This document shows positions 37,767 through 46,712 of a stretch of 64,000 nucleotides of DNA, in pieces. This stretch comes from Dyella flava (GTDB lineage Bacteria > Pseudomonadota > Gammaproteobacteria > Xanthomonadales > Rhodanobacteraceae). The stretch covers positions 1 through 64,000 of the forward strand of contig NZ_JADIKE010000027.1 in the NCBI RefSeq assembly GCF_016904955.1, in the 5' to 3' direction. Below the pieces are notes generated by a model. That model was not told the origin of the DNA. It saw only the letters and a program-made list of their open reading frames with translations, and did no database searches. The position numbers and the translations under genes are program-made. Each line of letters begins with the position of its first letter. Position 1 is the stretch's first letter.

Positions 37767-39532
37767 TGCCGGCAATCTGGGCATCCCTGGGCGACGATCC
37801 ACCGGGCGACGTCATTCTCCGCGTCGCCCATCGCGGCTCGGTGGCAACGGATCTTCAAAGTCTCAGCACGCCGGCCGGCCCGCTACATCTCTGGGCGGCC
37901 CACCATGATGGGTCGGATCACCCGGGACCGGGCACGCTGGCGTCCAGTCGCAACTGGATCATCTTCGATGGCGTGCTTTACAACCGCGCCGAACTGGATG
38001 AATGGATCGGGGATGCCCGTGTGGACAGTGATGCCCTGCGTGTACTGTTTCTGTTCGAGCGGGGTGACGTGGAGGGGTTCGCACGTTTGACCGGCATGTT
38101 CGCCTTCGTTATCTGGGACGGCGAGCACAAACGCCTGCACGCGGTACGCGACCGCTTTGGCATGAAGCCGTTGTATGTATATTGGCACGGCAAGGGGATT
38201 GCGTTTGCCTCGGAGATGAAGCAATTCTTTGCGTTGCCAGACAGCCAGTCCCGCCTCGACCATGATGCCTGTTTCGATTTTCTGGTGTCAGGACTGACCG
38301 ACCATGGCGAACGCACTTTGTTCGCCGATGTTCAACGCATACCGGCCGGTGCCCGGCTGGAACTTGATATGAACGAATGGAGGCCGGGTGCGGCGCTGCC
38401 TGCATGCCGGCGTTGGTACGAACTGCCGCCAGCGGGTTCGCTGGTGCTGGACGAGCCCAGCGCGGCAGAGGGTTTTCGCGGTCTTTTCATGCAGGCTGTC
38501 AGTTCGCAGTGGCGCGAAACGGGGCCGCGCGGACTTTGTTTGTCGGGTGGACTCGACAGCTCCGCGATAGCCGGTGTGCTGGCGTTAAATCACGGCGACG
38601 ATGCACTCGTGACCTTCAAGGCCTGCTTCGGCGACCCTGTTTATGATGAGCCAGAACTGTTGAGGTCGGTTCTGGCACGCTGTCGCGGCAGCAGCCACGT
38701 CACGCATACCGGTCCACTTGATCCCTTCCGTGTCATGGACAGGCTGGTGTGGCACATGGATGAGCCGTTCGGGCGGGCGAGTCTGGCTGCGCAGTGGATG
38801 TTGTTCGAACTGGCCGCGAGTCATGGCATACGCGCCACGCTCGACGGGCAGGGGGCGGACGAACAATTATGTGGCTACATGAGCATGGTGCAGGAGCATC
38901 GCTTATTCATGGCCGGAGAATCCGTCGCGGACGCCCATGGTGATATGTCCTCGCGCTCAAGCCTGCAGTTTCATGGGCACGCCACCGGCTTCGGCTGTTT
39001 CGTCAGCGCATGGCGTGAGCGGTTAAACGCGCGCTTTTCGCGCGCCATCATCGGAGCGAAATCGCTGGGGGAGTTGTGCCGTGAGCGCATGTTTCACGGC
39101 GACTTGCCGATGATGATGCGGCATAATGACCGGATCGGTGCCGCGCACGGTATTCAGACCCATGTACCGTTCATGGATCATCGCCTGGTCGAATACTCCA
39201 TCGCGCTTGGCAATCTGCATAAATTACGCGGCGACGAGACCAAGCTATTGCTACGGCGTGCGTTACACGATGTTCTGCCGCAAGCATTGCTTGACCATCG
39301 CGGGAAGGGAAGCTATTCGGCACTTGAGGCGACATGGCTGCGCGGGGAGGGGCGGGCCGCGCTTCGGTCCGCAGTGCTGGACACAGTGCGCGACTGGACT
39401 CAGCTGTTCTCGGAAGCAGGCATCATCCTAGCCTTGACGCCACCTGCTGTGGACGACAAGGAACAATTGATGCTGTTGTGGCGGATCGCGTGTTTCGGCT
39501 GCTGGGCGCGTCGATTCGACGTTTCATACTAA
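37766..39532 (+). CDS. Asparagine-synthetase-like amide ligase lacking the glutaminase Cys
   Basis: 588 residues with the two AsnB domains. The N-terminal domain keeps VAHRGS, FAFVIWDGEH and RDRFGMKPLYVY but begins MPAIWASLG instead of MCGI, so the Cys nucleophile needed to release ammonia from glutamine is missing. The synthetase domain has the pyrophosphatase loop LSGGLDSSAIAG and DGQGADEQLCGY. Enzymes with this loss (beta-lactam synthetases, lasso cyclases) activate a carboxylate with ATP and use an internal or other amine. It is coupled to the GYD gene by a one-base overlap (TGATG). A key enzyme of the cluster. Confidence 0.85.
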   Translation: MPAIWASLGDDPPGDVILRVAHRGSVATDLQSLSTPAGPLHLWAAHHDGSDHPGPGTLASSRNWIIFDGVLYNRAELDEWIGDARVDSDALRVLFLFERGDVEGFARLTGMFAFVIWDGEHKRLHAVRDRFGMKPLYVYWHGKGIAFASEMKQFFALPDSQSRLDHDACFDFLVSGLTDHGERTLFADVQRIPAGARLELDMNEWRPGAALPACRRWYELPPAGSLVLDEPSAAEGFRGLFMQAVSSQWRETGPRGLCLSGGLDSSAIAGVLALNHGDDALVTFKACFGDPVYDEPELLRSVLARCRGSSHVTHTGPLDPFRVMDRLVWHMDEPFGRASLAAQWMLFELAASHGIRATLDGQGADEQLCGYMSMVQEHRLFMAGESVADAHGDMSSRSSLQFHGHATGFGCFVSAWRERLNARFSRAIIGAKSLGELCRERMFHGDLPMMMRHNDRIGAAHGIQTHVPFMDHRLVEYSIALGNLHKLRGDETKLLLRRALHDVLPQALLDHRGKGSYSALEATWLRGEGRAALRSAVLDTVRDWTQLFSEAGIILALTPPAVDDKEQLMLLWRIACFGCWARRFDVSY

Positions 39533-39691
39533 AGATGCCGGATCGGCGGTTTGTCCCGGTCTTGACATTGAAGCCGCGGCGGCACAGAGCGTGATGATCG
39601 ACGGCGAAAGAGTCCCTTTGATCGAGCTGTAACCGTTAACGTCATGACTTGATACAGCCAGCCGGACACTTCATGGTAGCTGGAGGGGAAC

Positions 39692-41197
39692 TTGGAAAAT
39701 CTCGAGTGGTACAGGCTTTTCGTTCGCCTGATTGCATGTTCGATCCTGGTGCATGATGCCCTCTACGTTTGCCGGGACGGCAAGGCTTACCTTGTTAACT
39801 GCATCTTGCCCACCTTCGGGTTGCGACTTAGCGCTCCAGGCAAGCTGGTAGTACATGCGGGCTTGTTGCTGGCCTGCCTCGGCCTGATCTGGCGGCCGAT
39901 GGAAATCTATTTGTATCCCACCTGTCTCGTGATGTTGACGCTAAAAATTGCCAGCTACTCGCTGCGCCTGGCGAATCATATGATCTTCGCCTGGTTTATC
40001 TTGCTGTTGTTGTGCATAGGAGCATTTGGCGGTGCACAAGGGATGGTGACGACCGGGAGCGTCGTCTTCGTCATCGCAGGCACGCAAGGACTCGTCCTCA
40101 TCCTTTATTTTTTTGCTTTTTTTCACAAATTAAACCGCGAATATTTCGTCATGAAGAAAAGCTGCGCCACCGCCTTTGTGGATTTCTTTTGTATGGACAG
40201 GGGTATCAGTCGCCAGGGTCTGGTGCGGTTTTATCGCTACTTCGGTGTATATGGCACCGTCTGCATTGAGGTGATGATTCCCATTCTGTTGTGTTTCGAG
40301 AAAACCAGGTTGGCAGGCCTTGTCATGGGCATCTGCTTTCACTTCATCCTGGCATTGATGGGCATCGTGAATTTCTCGATGTTCATGTATACAGGTTTGT
40401 TTGCGTTCTTGAGCCCGGTCGAGTTCGACTCGGCATTGCAGTCGCCCTCTGGTACCGGCGCGGCATGGCTTGTGTGCGCATGCTTGATGTCACTATTGAC
40501 CGTATGGCGTTGGACGCCGCGCAAGGCTGCGGCCAATTGCGACTATGTCTATCGAAAGCCCGCATGGATCATTCAATCCGGGTTTGCCTTGTTGACCGGA
40601 TGCTTCCTGTATGCGGCGATGCTGGCGATGAAGGCACCATTGTCATCTTTATTCTGGCATGGGCTGGATCACCATCAGCACACTATTTTATGGCTCTTCT
40701 TTGCCGTCTTTTTTCTCAATGGCCTCGGTCCTTATCTTGGATACAAAACGGAATTCAGTTTCGCCATGTTCAGTAATCTTCGCCTCGAACCATGGGGTCA
40801 TCTCCTCATTCCGGCCAGCTGGCGTGTGTTCCGGCGCTCGCAATACATTGAAGTGAAGAAAATCGAAGGCTTGCCAGGATTCGACGACGTCAAAGGCAAT
40901 CGCGCGGCGGAGCTGGCGGTATTTGTTTTGTCCAAGCCACGTGAATATTATTACTCTCGCTACTTTTTTCGTTACGCCCTGCGCGTGCTTGAAACAGCGG
41001 TATCTCCCGCCCCGGCCATTTTCGTGGCTTACGTCGAACGCAATACATACCGTGAGGCAATGGACGTTCACGCCGGTGAACTTGGATTTTGCATTCCCGT
41101 CAACCGCTTTCCTTTCGTGATGCCACGTGACCCGGATGCTCGGCATTCAGAGCAGGGAAGCCTGGTGCCGGAGGGGGCGGCGCGTCAGTTGTTTTAA
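39692..41197 (+). CDS. HTTM-like (vitamin K carboxylase-related) multi-span membrane protein
   Basis: 501 residues with eight or more hydrophobic segments, then a soluble C-terminus from about residue 390. FFHKLNREYF and HFILALMGIVNFSMFMYTG resemble the HTTM domain shared with gamma-glutamyl carboxylase. Bacterial HTTM proteins often pair with DCC (DUF393) thiol oxidoreductases, as here. The start is TTG 39692 with GGAGGGGAA directly upstream; no ATG is well placed. Activity unknown; membrane redox or carboxylation is inferred. Confidence 0.7.
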   Translation: MENLEWYRLFVRLIACSILVHDALYVCRDGKAYLVNCILPTFGLRLSAPGKLVVHAGLLLACLGLIWRPMEIYLYPTCLVMLTLKIASYSLRLANHMIFAWFILLLLCIGAFGGAQGMVTTGSVVFVIAGTQGLVLILYFFAFFHKLNREYFVMKKSCATAFVDFFCMDRGISRQGLVRFYRYFGVYGTVCIEVMIPILLCFEKTRLAGLVMGICFHFILALMGIVNFSMFMYTGLFAFLSPVEFDSALQSPSGTGAAWLVCACLMSLLTVWRWTPRKAAANCDYVYRKPAWIIQSGFALLTGCFLYAAMLAMKAPLSSLFWHGLDHHQHTILWLFFAVFFLNGLGPYLGYKTEFSFAMFSNLRLEPWGHLLIPASWRVFRRSQYIEVKKIEGLPGFDDVKGNRAAELAVFVLSKPREYYYSRYFFRYALRVLETAVSPAPAIFVAYVERNTYREAMDVHAGELGFCIPVNRFPFVMPRDPDARHSEQGSLVPEGAARQLF

Positions 41198-41264
41198 TAA
41201 ATTGCGTATGGAATGAAAGCGGTCGCCCTCATATTCATCTGTGTGGCATACAGTGAACAGTGCA

Positions 41265-41681
41265 ATGGCTTCGGGATCATCATCGAGAGACAAAACCTCC
41301 CACAGACTTGTCATTGTCTACGACGGCGCATGCCCGTTTTGCACAAGCTACGTTCAAATGCTTCGGTTGCGCAAAGCAGTGGGTGAGCCAACATTCATCA
41401 ATGCTCGTGACGATGACCCGATCGTTTCACAGTTGTGGCTCAATGGGTATGACTTGAATGAAGGAATGGCCGCGAAATACGGTGGCCGTGTCTACCATGG
41501 TGCCGATTGCATACATTTGTTGGCCTTGCTCAGCACAACGTCCGGACTTTTCAACAAGATCAATGGAATGATTTTCGGATCCAGGAAGCTATCATGCATT
41601 CTTTATCCCGTGCTTCGAATGGGCCGAAGCATAACGCTTAGGTTGCTGCGAATCCGAAAAATCTCCTATCCGGGCGGGTAG
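41265..41681 (+). CDS. DCC (DUF393) family thiol-disulfide oxidoreductase-like protein
   Basis: 138 residues. VIVYDGACPFCTSYVQML has the DGxCPFC motif of the family, with a thioredoxin-like CxxC; the GADCIHLL segment carries another Cys. Start is uncertain: ATG 41265 is used, GTG 41241 and 41253 are alternatives, none with a good ribosome site. It follows the HTTM gene by 67 bases, the arrangement seen in other genomes. Confidence 0.75.
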   Translation: MASGSSSRDKTSHRLVIVYDGACPFCTSYVQMLRLRKAVGEPTFINARDDDPIVSQLWLNGYDLNEGMAAKYGGRVYHGADCIHLLALLSTTSGLFNKINGMIFGSRKLSCILYPVLRMGRSITLRLLRIRKISYPGG

Positions 41682-41828
41682 CTCTTGGCCTGGGACTACC
41701 CGGGTGACCAACATGCATGAGGGATGCTCCAGGCCGGCCTTCTCCGCAGACACGAAACGCCTCATGATTCTGTGCAGCGTCGCCGAGACGCCCGGGGCTG
41801 AAAAATTTCTGAGGTAATGGGGAGCGCA

Positions 41829-42815
41829 ATGGTCGAGACGGTGACAAGTCTTGGTATCGATGAGTTGCACACTTACTGGGCTTGCGAGTGCGCGCCAGGA
41901 TCTGTTGCGCCGCTACCGCAGGATGTCGTGAAGACGTTGCTGGCTGGCTTGCGTCTTAACGTGCTGGAAACCCTGCGCTATTTGCATCAGGAGCGGCCGA
42001 GTTATGTGCAATTCGAAGCCTGGGTGTGGGAGCGCAATGGCGGCGAACTGACAGAAGTCTCGCTGGATCGCTTGCGGCGTGCACTGGCAGGCGAGGCCGT
42101 CGGCGCCGAGGTCGGTAATCTCGAACGTGTCGAAGGCCTGACCGCCGATGATCTTGCCCACTGGGACGAGCATGGCTACGTCATCCTGCGCAACGCGATC
42201 AGCCCGGAAGCGGCAGGAATCGCAGAGATGGCCGTCTACGATTTTTTAGGGATGGACCGCGATGACCCGGAGTCCTGGTATCGCGAATCGCTGGGCCATT
42301 CCATCTGGGTGCCGCTACTGCGGCATCCGGTGCTGGCAGCCAATCGCCGCGCGCCACGCATTCATAAGGCCCATGCACAACTGTGGGGGCGCGAGGATCT
42401 TTGGGTAACCATCGACCAGGTCGGATTTAATCCGCCGGAGCGCAAAAACTGGCCGTTCCCCGGGCCGCATTTGCACTGGGACGCCACGCTTGCCGAACCG
42501 CACTGCCTTGAATTGCAGGGCATCCTGTATCTCGCCGACGTTGATGAGGACCAGGGGGCATTCAGTTGCGTGCCGGGCTTTCATCGCACGCTCAAGCAAT
42601 GGCTGAAAAGCGTCCCGGCAGGCGTGAATGCGCAGGATCATGCGCGGCGCACTTTGACGATGAAGCCGGTTGCCGCAAAGCGCGGCGACATGATTATCTG
42701 GCATCACCTGCTGCCGCATGGCAGCAGTCCGAACCGTGCCCAGCGACCACGCGTCGTGCAGTATATGTCGCTGCGGCCCACTCGTTTTGCGTATACCGAG
42801 GAATGGAAGTCTTGA
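41829..42815 (+). CDS. Phytanoyl-CoA dioxygenase (PhyH) family oxygenase 2
   Basis: A 328-residue enzyme with a 95-residue N-terminal extension before the oxygenase fold (DEHGYVILRNAISPEA). PHLHWDATL supplies the H-x-D pair, HHLLPHGSSPN the distal His and PRVVQYMSL the Arg. ATG 41829 has GGGGAG upstream; ATG 41817 is an alternative. It is unlike the PhyH at 36203 outside the core motifs. Last plus-strand gene of the candidate cluster. Confidence 0.85.
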   Translation: MVETVTSLGIDELHTYWACECAPGSVAPLPQDVVKTLLAGLRLNVLETLRYLHQERPSYVQFEAWVWERNGGELTEVSLDRLRRALAGEAVGAEVGNLERVEGLTADDLAHWDEHGYVILRNAISPEAAGIAEMAVYDFLGMDRDDPESWYRESLGHSIWVPLLRHPVLAANRRAPRIHKAHAQLWGREDLWVTIDQVGFNPPERKNWPFPGPHLHWDATLAEPHCLELQGILYLADVDEDQGAFSCVPGFHRTLKQWLKSVPAGVNAQDHARRTLTMKPVAAKRGDMIIWHHLLPHGSSPNRAQRPRVVQYMSLRPTRFAYTEEWKS

Positions 42816-43287
42816 TCGCGATGGCTTGGCCAGTATGGCACCCAGGTTGACCTGCGCCGGAAAAATGTAGCCAGTCAGGCAATGAGTCGGGTGCGCTTAA
42901 TAGCCTGATTCCAGTCTCGCCGGATGGATGCTGCCTGAGGGCGCGCCCATATGATCGGCGGCCAGCGTCGTTAACGGCCTTGTTACGCGAATAACCCGTG
43001 TTATCGAGGTGGGGTCGGCTGAGTCTCCCGCCCTCGAGAAACACTAACTGTTTTGGCGCATACCAATACAACGCATGCACACGGGCTGCCAGAGTGATGG
43101 CGGTACTTATCCGCGGCTGCGGAGTGTTCTAACGCATCGAAAAAGAATGGTTGCGCCCCGAACCTATGGGGGGAGGTAAAGGCGCCGAGGCGCAACCATT
43201 AAAGCCACAAGAGTTCGGGCTCATGAACTTCTTGTGTTACAGCAACCCGGTACATTTGCAACAGATTCCATTTGTATAGGCAGAGGG
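42816..43287. other. Convergent intergenic region, no gene seen
   Basis: 472 bases between the end of the PhyH gene and the end of the metallopeptidase gene. I see no coding frame with a ribosome site or family match, and no clear terminator. Confidence 0.5.
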
Positions 43288-44259
43288 TTAAGTCGGAGCT
43301 CGTAGTGTCGTGACAGATCGGCGAAGACCGGCCAGAGGTGCGCGATCGTCAAAGCGAATAGCCCCGTCGACTTCCGAGATGCCCAATTGCTGGAGTACAT
43401 CGGTGAGATCAACGGTGACTGGGCGATCCTTTTGCGCTCGGTAAAGTGATTCCAGGGCATTCCCGTGCACGGCGGCGTCTCCCACGAAAGTGGTCTGCTC
43501 CACACTCCAAAAGGATGTATTGCCGCCGCTTTTGCGATTGATGGCTCGTAGTGCGTCCTGCAGGCGATATCGGCCGCCGCTGCTCTTATAGATAGCAATT
43601 TCAGCGAGTAGCCAGTACATCGCACCGCCCCAGTACGTCCTGCCCCAGGTGTGGGTATGATCGAGCCCCTCATCACCGTCGCGCGGTTGTCCCTTAGGCA
43701 TGTCATCGACGGCCCAACGCCACACTTCTTGCGGGGTGAGTTGTCCCCGTTGTGCGCGAGCAATGGGTTCAACGTAGGTTGCGTTGCCCTCCATAAACCA
43801 TGCGCTGCGCTGAGGCACCCTGGGGAGTGCCAAGTGCGTCATTTCATGCACCATCACCCAGTCATCGCGCAGGGCGCTGTCACTTACGTTCCGTCCCAAG
43901 TTGATGTGCGTAATGGAGCTTGGATGTCCCCATGTCGTCGCGGGGCCGATGTGATCGCCATCGTTGAGCGTGACGAGTAAGCCCCAATTCTCCACCGAAA
44001 ACCGTCCGAAGTAAGCTGAAATCGCCGATGCACCTCGGCGCACCCAGGCTTCTATACGGAGTTTGTCGAGCGGAGAGGCGTTTCCGGCAATCGCGACGCT
44101 GATGTTCCCGCCCGCTACGGCAAAGCGAAGCTCGGTTGATTGCTTCAGTCTGTTGAAGATGTCCTCCGGATCGTCATCGGATGGCGCGATAGCACGCAAA
44201 GGTGACGATGCTGCGATGGTCAGGCCGCCTGCCCATTGGAGAAAGCGCCGACGTTTCAT
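43288..44259 (-). CDS. Tat-exported zinc metallopeptidase-like protein
   Basis: 323 residues. MKRRRFLQWAGGLTIAASSP is a twin-arginine type signal. VMVHEMTHLALP is an HExxH zinc site, followed by SAWFMEGNATYVE where the Glu is the likely third ligand, as in peptidase MA-like families. GGAGGTGGC precedes the ATG. A SigF-like motif lies 65-90 bases upstream (44324-44349), so it probably belongs to the regulon of the bufferin genes although it is transcribed away from them. Confidence 0.75.
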   Translation of the reverse strand: MKRRRFLQWAGGLTIAASSPLRAIAPSDDDPEDIFNRLKQSTELRFAVAGGNISVAIAGNASPLDKLRIEAWVRRGASAISAYFGRFSVENWGLLVTLNDGDHIGPATTWGHPSSITHINLGRNVSDSALRDDWVMVHEMTHLALPRVPQRSAWFMEGNATYVEPIARAQRGQLTPQEVWRWAVDDMPKGQPRDGDEGLDHTHTWGRTYWGGAMYWLLAEIAIYKSSGGRYRLQDALRAINRKSGGNTSFWSVEQTTFVGDAAVHGNALESLYRAQKDRPVTVDLTDVLQQLGISEVDGAIRFDDRAPLAGLRRSVTTLRAPT

Positions 44260-44323
44260 GCCACCTCCGTGATCACAACAGGGTTCTTGGGGCCATCGGC
44301 AAAAAGGAAGCCCTTCTTCAGCA

Positions 44324-44349
44324 TTCGTACGCCGCGTGACAGCCGTTAC
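44324..44349 (-). promoter_or_regulatory. SigF-like promoter, metallopeptidase gene
   Basis: On the minus strand GTAACG, 16 bases, CGAA. The -10 block lies about 65 bases before the ATG. Confidence 0.55.
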
Positions 44350-44476
44350 ATGATGAATGGCTTATCTGTCACACCGCACGTATCGAATGCTGTGGTGCAG
44401 CAGACTACGATGCATTTAAGGTTTGATCTCTTCCGTTCCTGCTTGTGGACATTTCATTTTTCATTTTGTGTGCTGT

Positions 44477-44504
44477 GTAACTTCTTCGGAAACGACGACG
44501 AACT
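44477..44504 (+). promoter_or_regulatory. SigF-like promoter, bufA2-bufB-bufC operon
   Basis: GTAACT (44477-44482), 16 bases, CGAACT (44499-44504), about 47 bases before the precursor gene's ATG. Confidence 0.7.
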
Positions 44505-44550
44505 TCCCATGCCATCACGGCATCCATTCTTTCAATGTTGGAGTTATCTC

Positions 44551-44826
44551 ATGATTAAACTTTCGAGTGGTACCAGCCTCGCGGCCGCCGCAGCGTTCAT
44601 CGCCTTTGCCAGCCTCGCCCAAGTGAACCCGGCACATGCGGCACCTGCCGGAAGCGATCAGGCGCAGCCGTGCTACGGCGTCAATGCGTGCAAGGGACAG
44701 TCTGATTGCAAATCGGGCGATCACGCATGCAAGGGCCAGAACTCCTGCAAGGGCCAGGGCTTCAAGAAGATCACCGCCAGCGAATGCCAGGCGCAAGGTG
44801 GCAGCCTCACGCCTCCCTCGAAGTGA
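44551..44826 (+). CDS. bufA2: Bufferin precursor peptide, BufA2 type
   Basis: 91 residues: a signal peptide (cleavage near NPAHAAP), then a short mature part with six cysteines (CYGVNACKGQSDCKSGDHAC, then NSCKGQG and SECQAQGG). Bufferins are exported peptides whose cysteines are converted to metal-binding heterocycles by a DUF692 enzyme and which buffer copper in the periplasm. The gene is directly followed by bufB and bufC and preceded by a SigF-like promoter. GGAG lies 10 bases before the ATG. Confidence 0.85.
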   Translation: MIKLSSGTSLAAAAAFIAFASLAQVNPAHAAPAGSDQAQPCYGVNACKGQSDCKSGDHACKGQNSCKGQGFKKITASECQAQGGSLTPPSK

Positions 44827-44832
44827 TTATCA

Positions 44833-44866
44833 GAGCCCGATTGCTCCCTACAGTCGGGCTCCCTTT
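44833..44866 (+). terminator. Attenuator/terminator between bufA2 and bufB
   Basis: GAGCCCGA (44833-44840) pairs with TCGGGCTC (44854-44861), followed by CCTTTT. It lies right after the bufA2 stop and before bufB, so it would keep the precursor more abundant than its enzymes. Confidence 0.7.
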
Positions 44867-44880
44867 TCTCGGAATTCACT

Positions 44881-45732
44881 ATGCGTACGCATCATTTACC
44901 CGCTTTCGAAGGATTCGGCCTGGGATTGCGCCCCGTGCATTATGAGGAAATCCTCGGTGGCCAAGTCCCGGTCGATTTTGTCGAGATAATTTCCGAGAAC
45001 TTCATGGTGCAGGGAGGCAAGCCGCTCGCCATTCTGGAAAGGGTGCGAGCGCACTATCCCGTCGTGATGCACGGCGTGTCATTGTCGATTGGTTCGGCGG
45101 ATGGGTTGAAGCTCGACTATCTACAAAAGCTGAAGGAACTGGCCGCCCGCATACAGCCGCTTTGGGTCTCCGATCATCTGTGTTGGACAGGTGTGGAAGG
45201 ATTCAACTCCCACGACTTGCTCCCACTGCCTTACACAGATGAGGCCCTGGATGTGGTCTGCACCAACGTCAACGTGGTGCAAGATTACCTGGGGCGGCCG
45301 ATACTTCTGGAAAACCCTTCGACGTACCTGGGCTATTCTCAGGCTGACTACAGCGAACCGGAGTTTCTCGCCGAGTTGTGCCGGCGGGCAGGGTGTTACT
45401 TATTATTGGATGTCAACAATATTTATGTTAGTGGCGTAAATCAGGGTTTCGACCCATTCCATTACCTGTCCGCCATCCCCAAGGACTATGTGCGGCAGAT
45501 GCATTTGGCGGGTCACAGTCAGGGAGAGAGTCGCCTTATCGATACGCACGATCAACCCGTGCCTAACGCGGTATGGTCCGTTTATCGAGCGGCCTGCGAG
45601 CGATTTGGTTCGGTCGCGAGCATGATTGAGCGTGACGACAACATTCCGCCACTCAACGAATTGATCGACGAGTTGAACATCGCTCGAACGGTGGCGTCCG
45701 TAGCCCGCCGATCGGAGGAGTGTCTCGTATGA
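44881..45732 (+). CDS. bufB: DUF692/MNIO multinuclear iron oxidase, BufB 1
   Basis: 283 residues, the usual length of MbnB-like enzymes. Iron-binding and core motifs are all present: MHGVSLSIGS, VSDHLCWTG, LLENPSTYLG, LLLDVNNIYVS, MHLAGHS, IDTHDQPV and MIERDDNIPP. It should use O2 to turn cysteines of BufA2 into thiooxazole/oxazolone-type groups, with BufC as the peptide-recognition partner. Its stop overlaps the bufC ATG (ATGA). Confidence 0.88.
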   Translation: MRTHHLPAFEGFGLGLRPVHYEEILGGQVPVDFVEIISENFMVQGGKPLAILERVRAHYPVVMHGVSLSIGSADGLKLDYLQKLKELAARIQPLWVSDHLCWTGVEGFNSHDLLPLPYTDEALDVVCTNVNVVQDYLGRPILLENPSTYLGYSQADYSEPEFLAELCRRAGCYLLLDVNNIYVSGVNQGFDPFHYLSAIPKDYVRQMHLAGHSQGESRLIDTHDQPVPNAVWSVYRAACERFGSVASMIERDDNIPPLNELIDELNIARTVASVARRSEECLV

Positions 45733-46478
45733 GCCTTCTGGACATGCAGCGGCAGTTTCGCTCTTTTTTATTGGACGACCCCAATGTCCTCAATCGGTAC
45801 GTGTCAGCGGACGCTATCCCTGGTTTGGCCGTTTATCATTATGCCTACCGCGCTCAGTTGGAAGAGTGCATGCGTGAAACCTTTGAACGTACGTGGGCAT
45901 GGCTGGGAGACGATGACTTTCACGACGCCATCCATCGCTACATAGAAAATCATTCACCCACAAGTTGGACGATTAGTGACTATGGCGACCACTTCGTGAA
46001 TATGCTGGATACGCTCCACCCGGATAGCCCCGAGGTCGGAGAGTTGGCACTATTGGACTGGACGTTGCGCCGCGCGTTTGATGGCCCGGATGGCGCGGTG
46101 GTAACCACTGCAGCTATGGCCGAAGCCATCGATTGGGATCATGCCAAGATCCGTTTCGTGCCAACCCTGCGGATGTTTGCCGTGCGGAGTAATTGTGGAG
46201 CGCTATGGTCAGCAATGGCTTCTGAGAAAGTCCCTCCCGTCGTTGAGTACTTTGCCGACGCGGCAGCCATTCGCGTTTGGCGGGATGGGCATAGCTGCCG
46301 TTTCCAGACGATCGACGAGCTTGAGATGCTTGCGGTCAACTATATCGCGAACGGGGCTTCCTTCGCGGAACTGTGCGGAAATCTTGCTCATCTGCTCGGG
46401 GATGAACACGGCACCTCTGCGGCTGGCGAATTCCTGGCAGCGTGGGTGGGCGAAGGGTTGGTTGCCGCCATCGACTGA
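45729..46478 (+). CDS. bufC: DUF2063 family partner protein, BufC 1
   Basis: 249 residues. The N-terminal DUF2063 domain opens LLDMQRQFRSFLLD and IPGLAVYHYAYRAQLEECMR and contains TFERTWAWLGDDDF; the C-terminal domain probably binds the precursor. This family accompanies DUF692 oxidases as a partner that presents the peptide. GGAGGAG lies upstream of ATG 45729, which overlaps the bufB stop. Ends a three-gene operon. Confidence 0.85.
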   Translation: MSLLDMQRQFRSFLLDDPNVLNRYVSADAIPGLAVYHYAYRAQLEECMRETFERTWAWLGDDDFHDAIHRYIENHSPTSWTISDYGDHFVNMLDTLHPDSPEVGELALLDWTLRRAFDGPDGAVVTTAAMAEAIDWDHAKIRFVPTLRMFAVRSNCGALWSAMASEKVPPVVEYFADAAAIRVWRDGHSCRFQTIDELEMLAVNYIANGASFAELCGNLAHLLGDEHGTSAAGEFLAAWVGEGLVAAID

Positions 46479-46712
46479 TCAGACACGCAACAACTTGTTC
46501 TTTGCGCCGTTGCGCGTATGTGTGCAGGAAAGGGATCCACGGACGGCCTTGTAATCGCCTCATGGCGAATGACGAACCAACCATGGCTGCTGCAATGTCA
46601 GTCGGAGGAGTCTTCATGTCCCTTGCGTCACTGAAAGGTGTTGTCTTCGCGCTTTTTCGATAGCCGTCCATCTACCAGGCGACATTCGCGTTGGCAGAAG
46701 CTTCCAGTGTGA

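Noticed and set aside
33298..39532. Lasso peptide cluster
   Set aside because: The Cys-less asparagine-synthetase-like enzyme suggests it, but there is no transglutaminase-like protease or leader-binding protein, and the peptide lacks the Thr-x-Gly site and ring acid.
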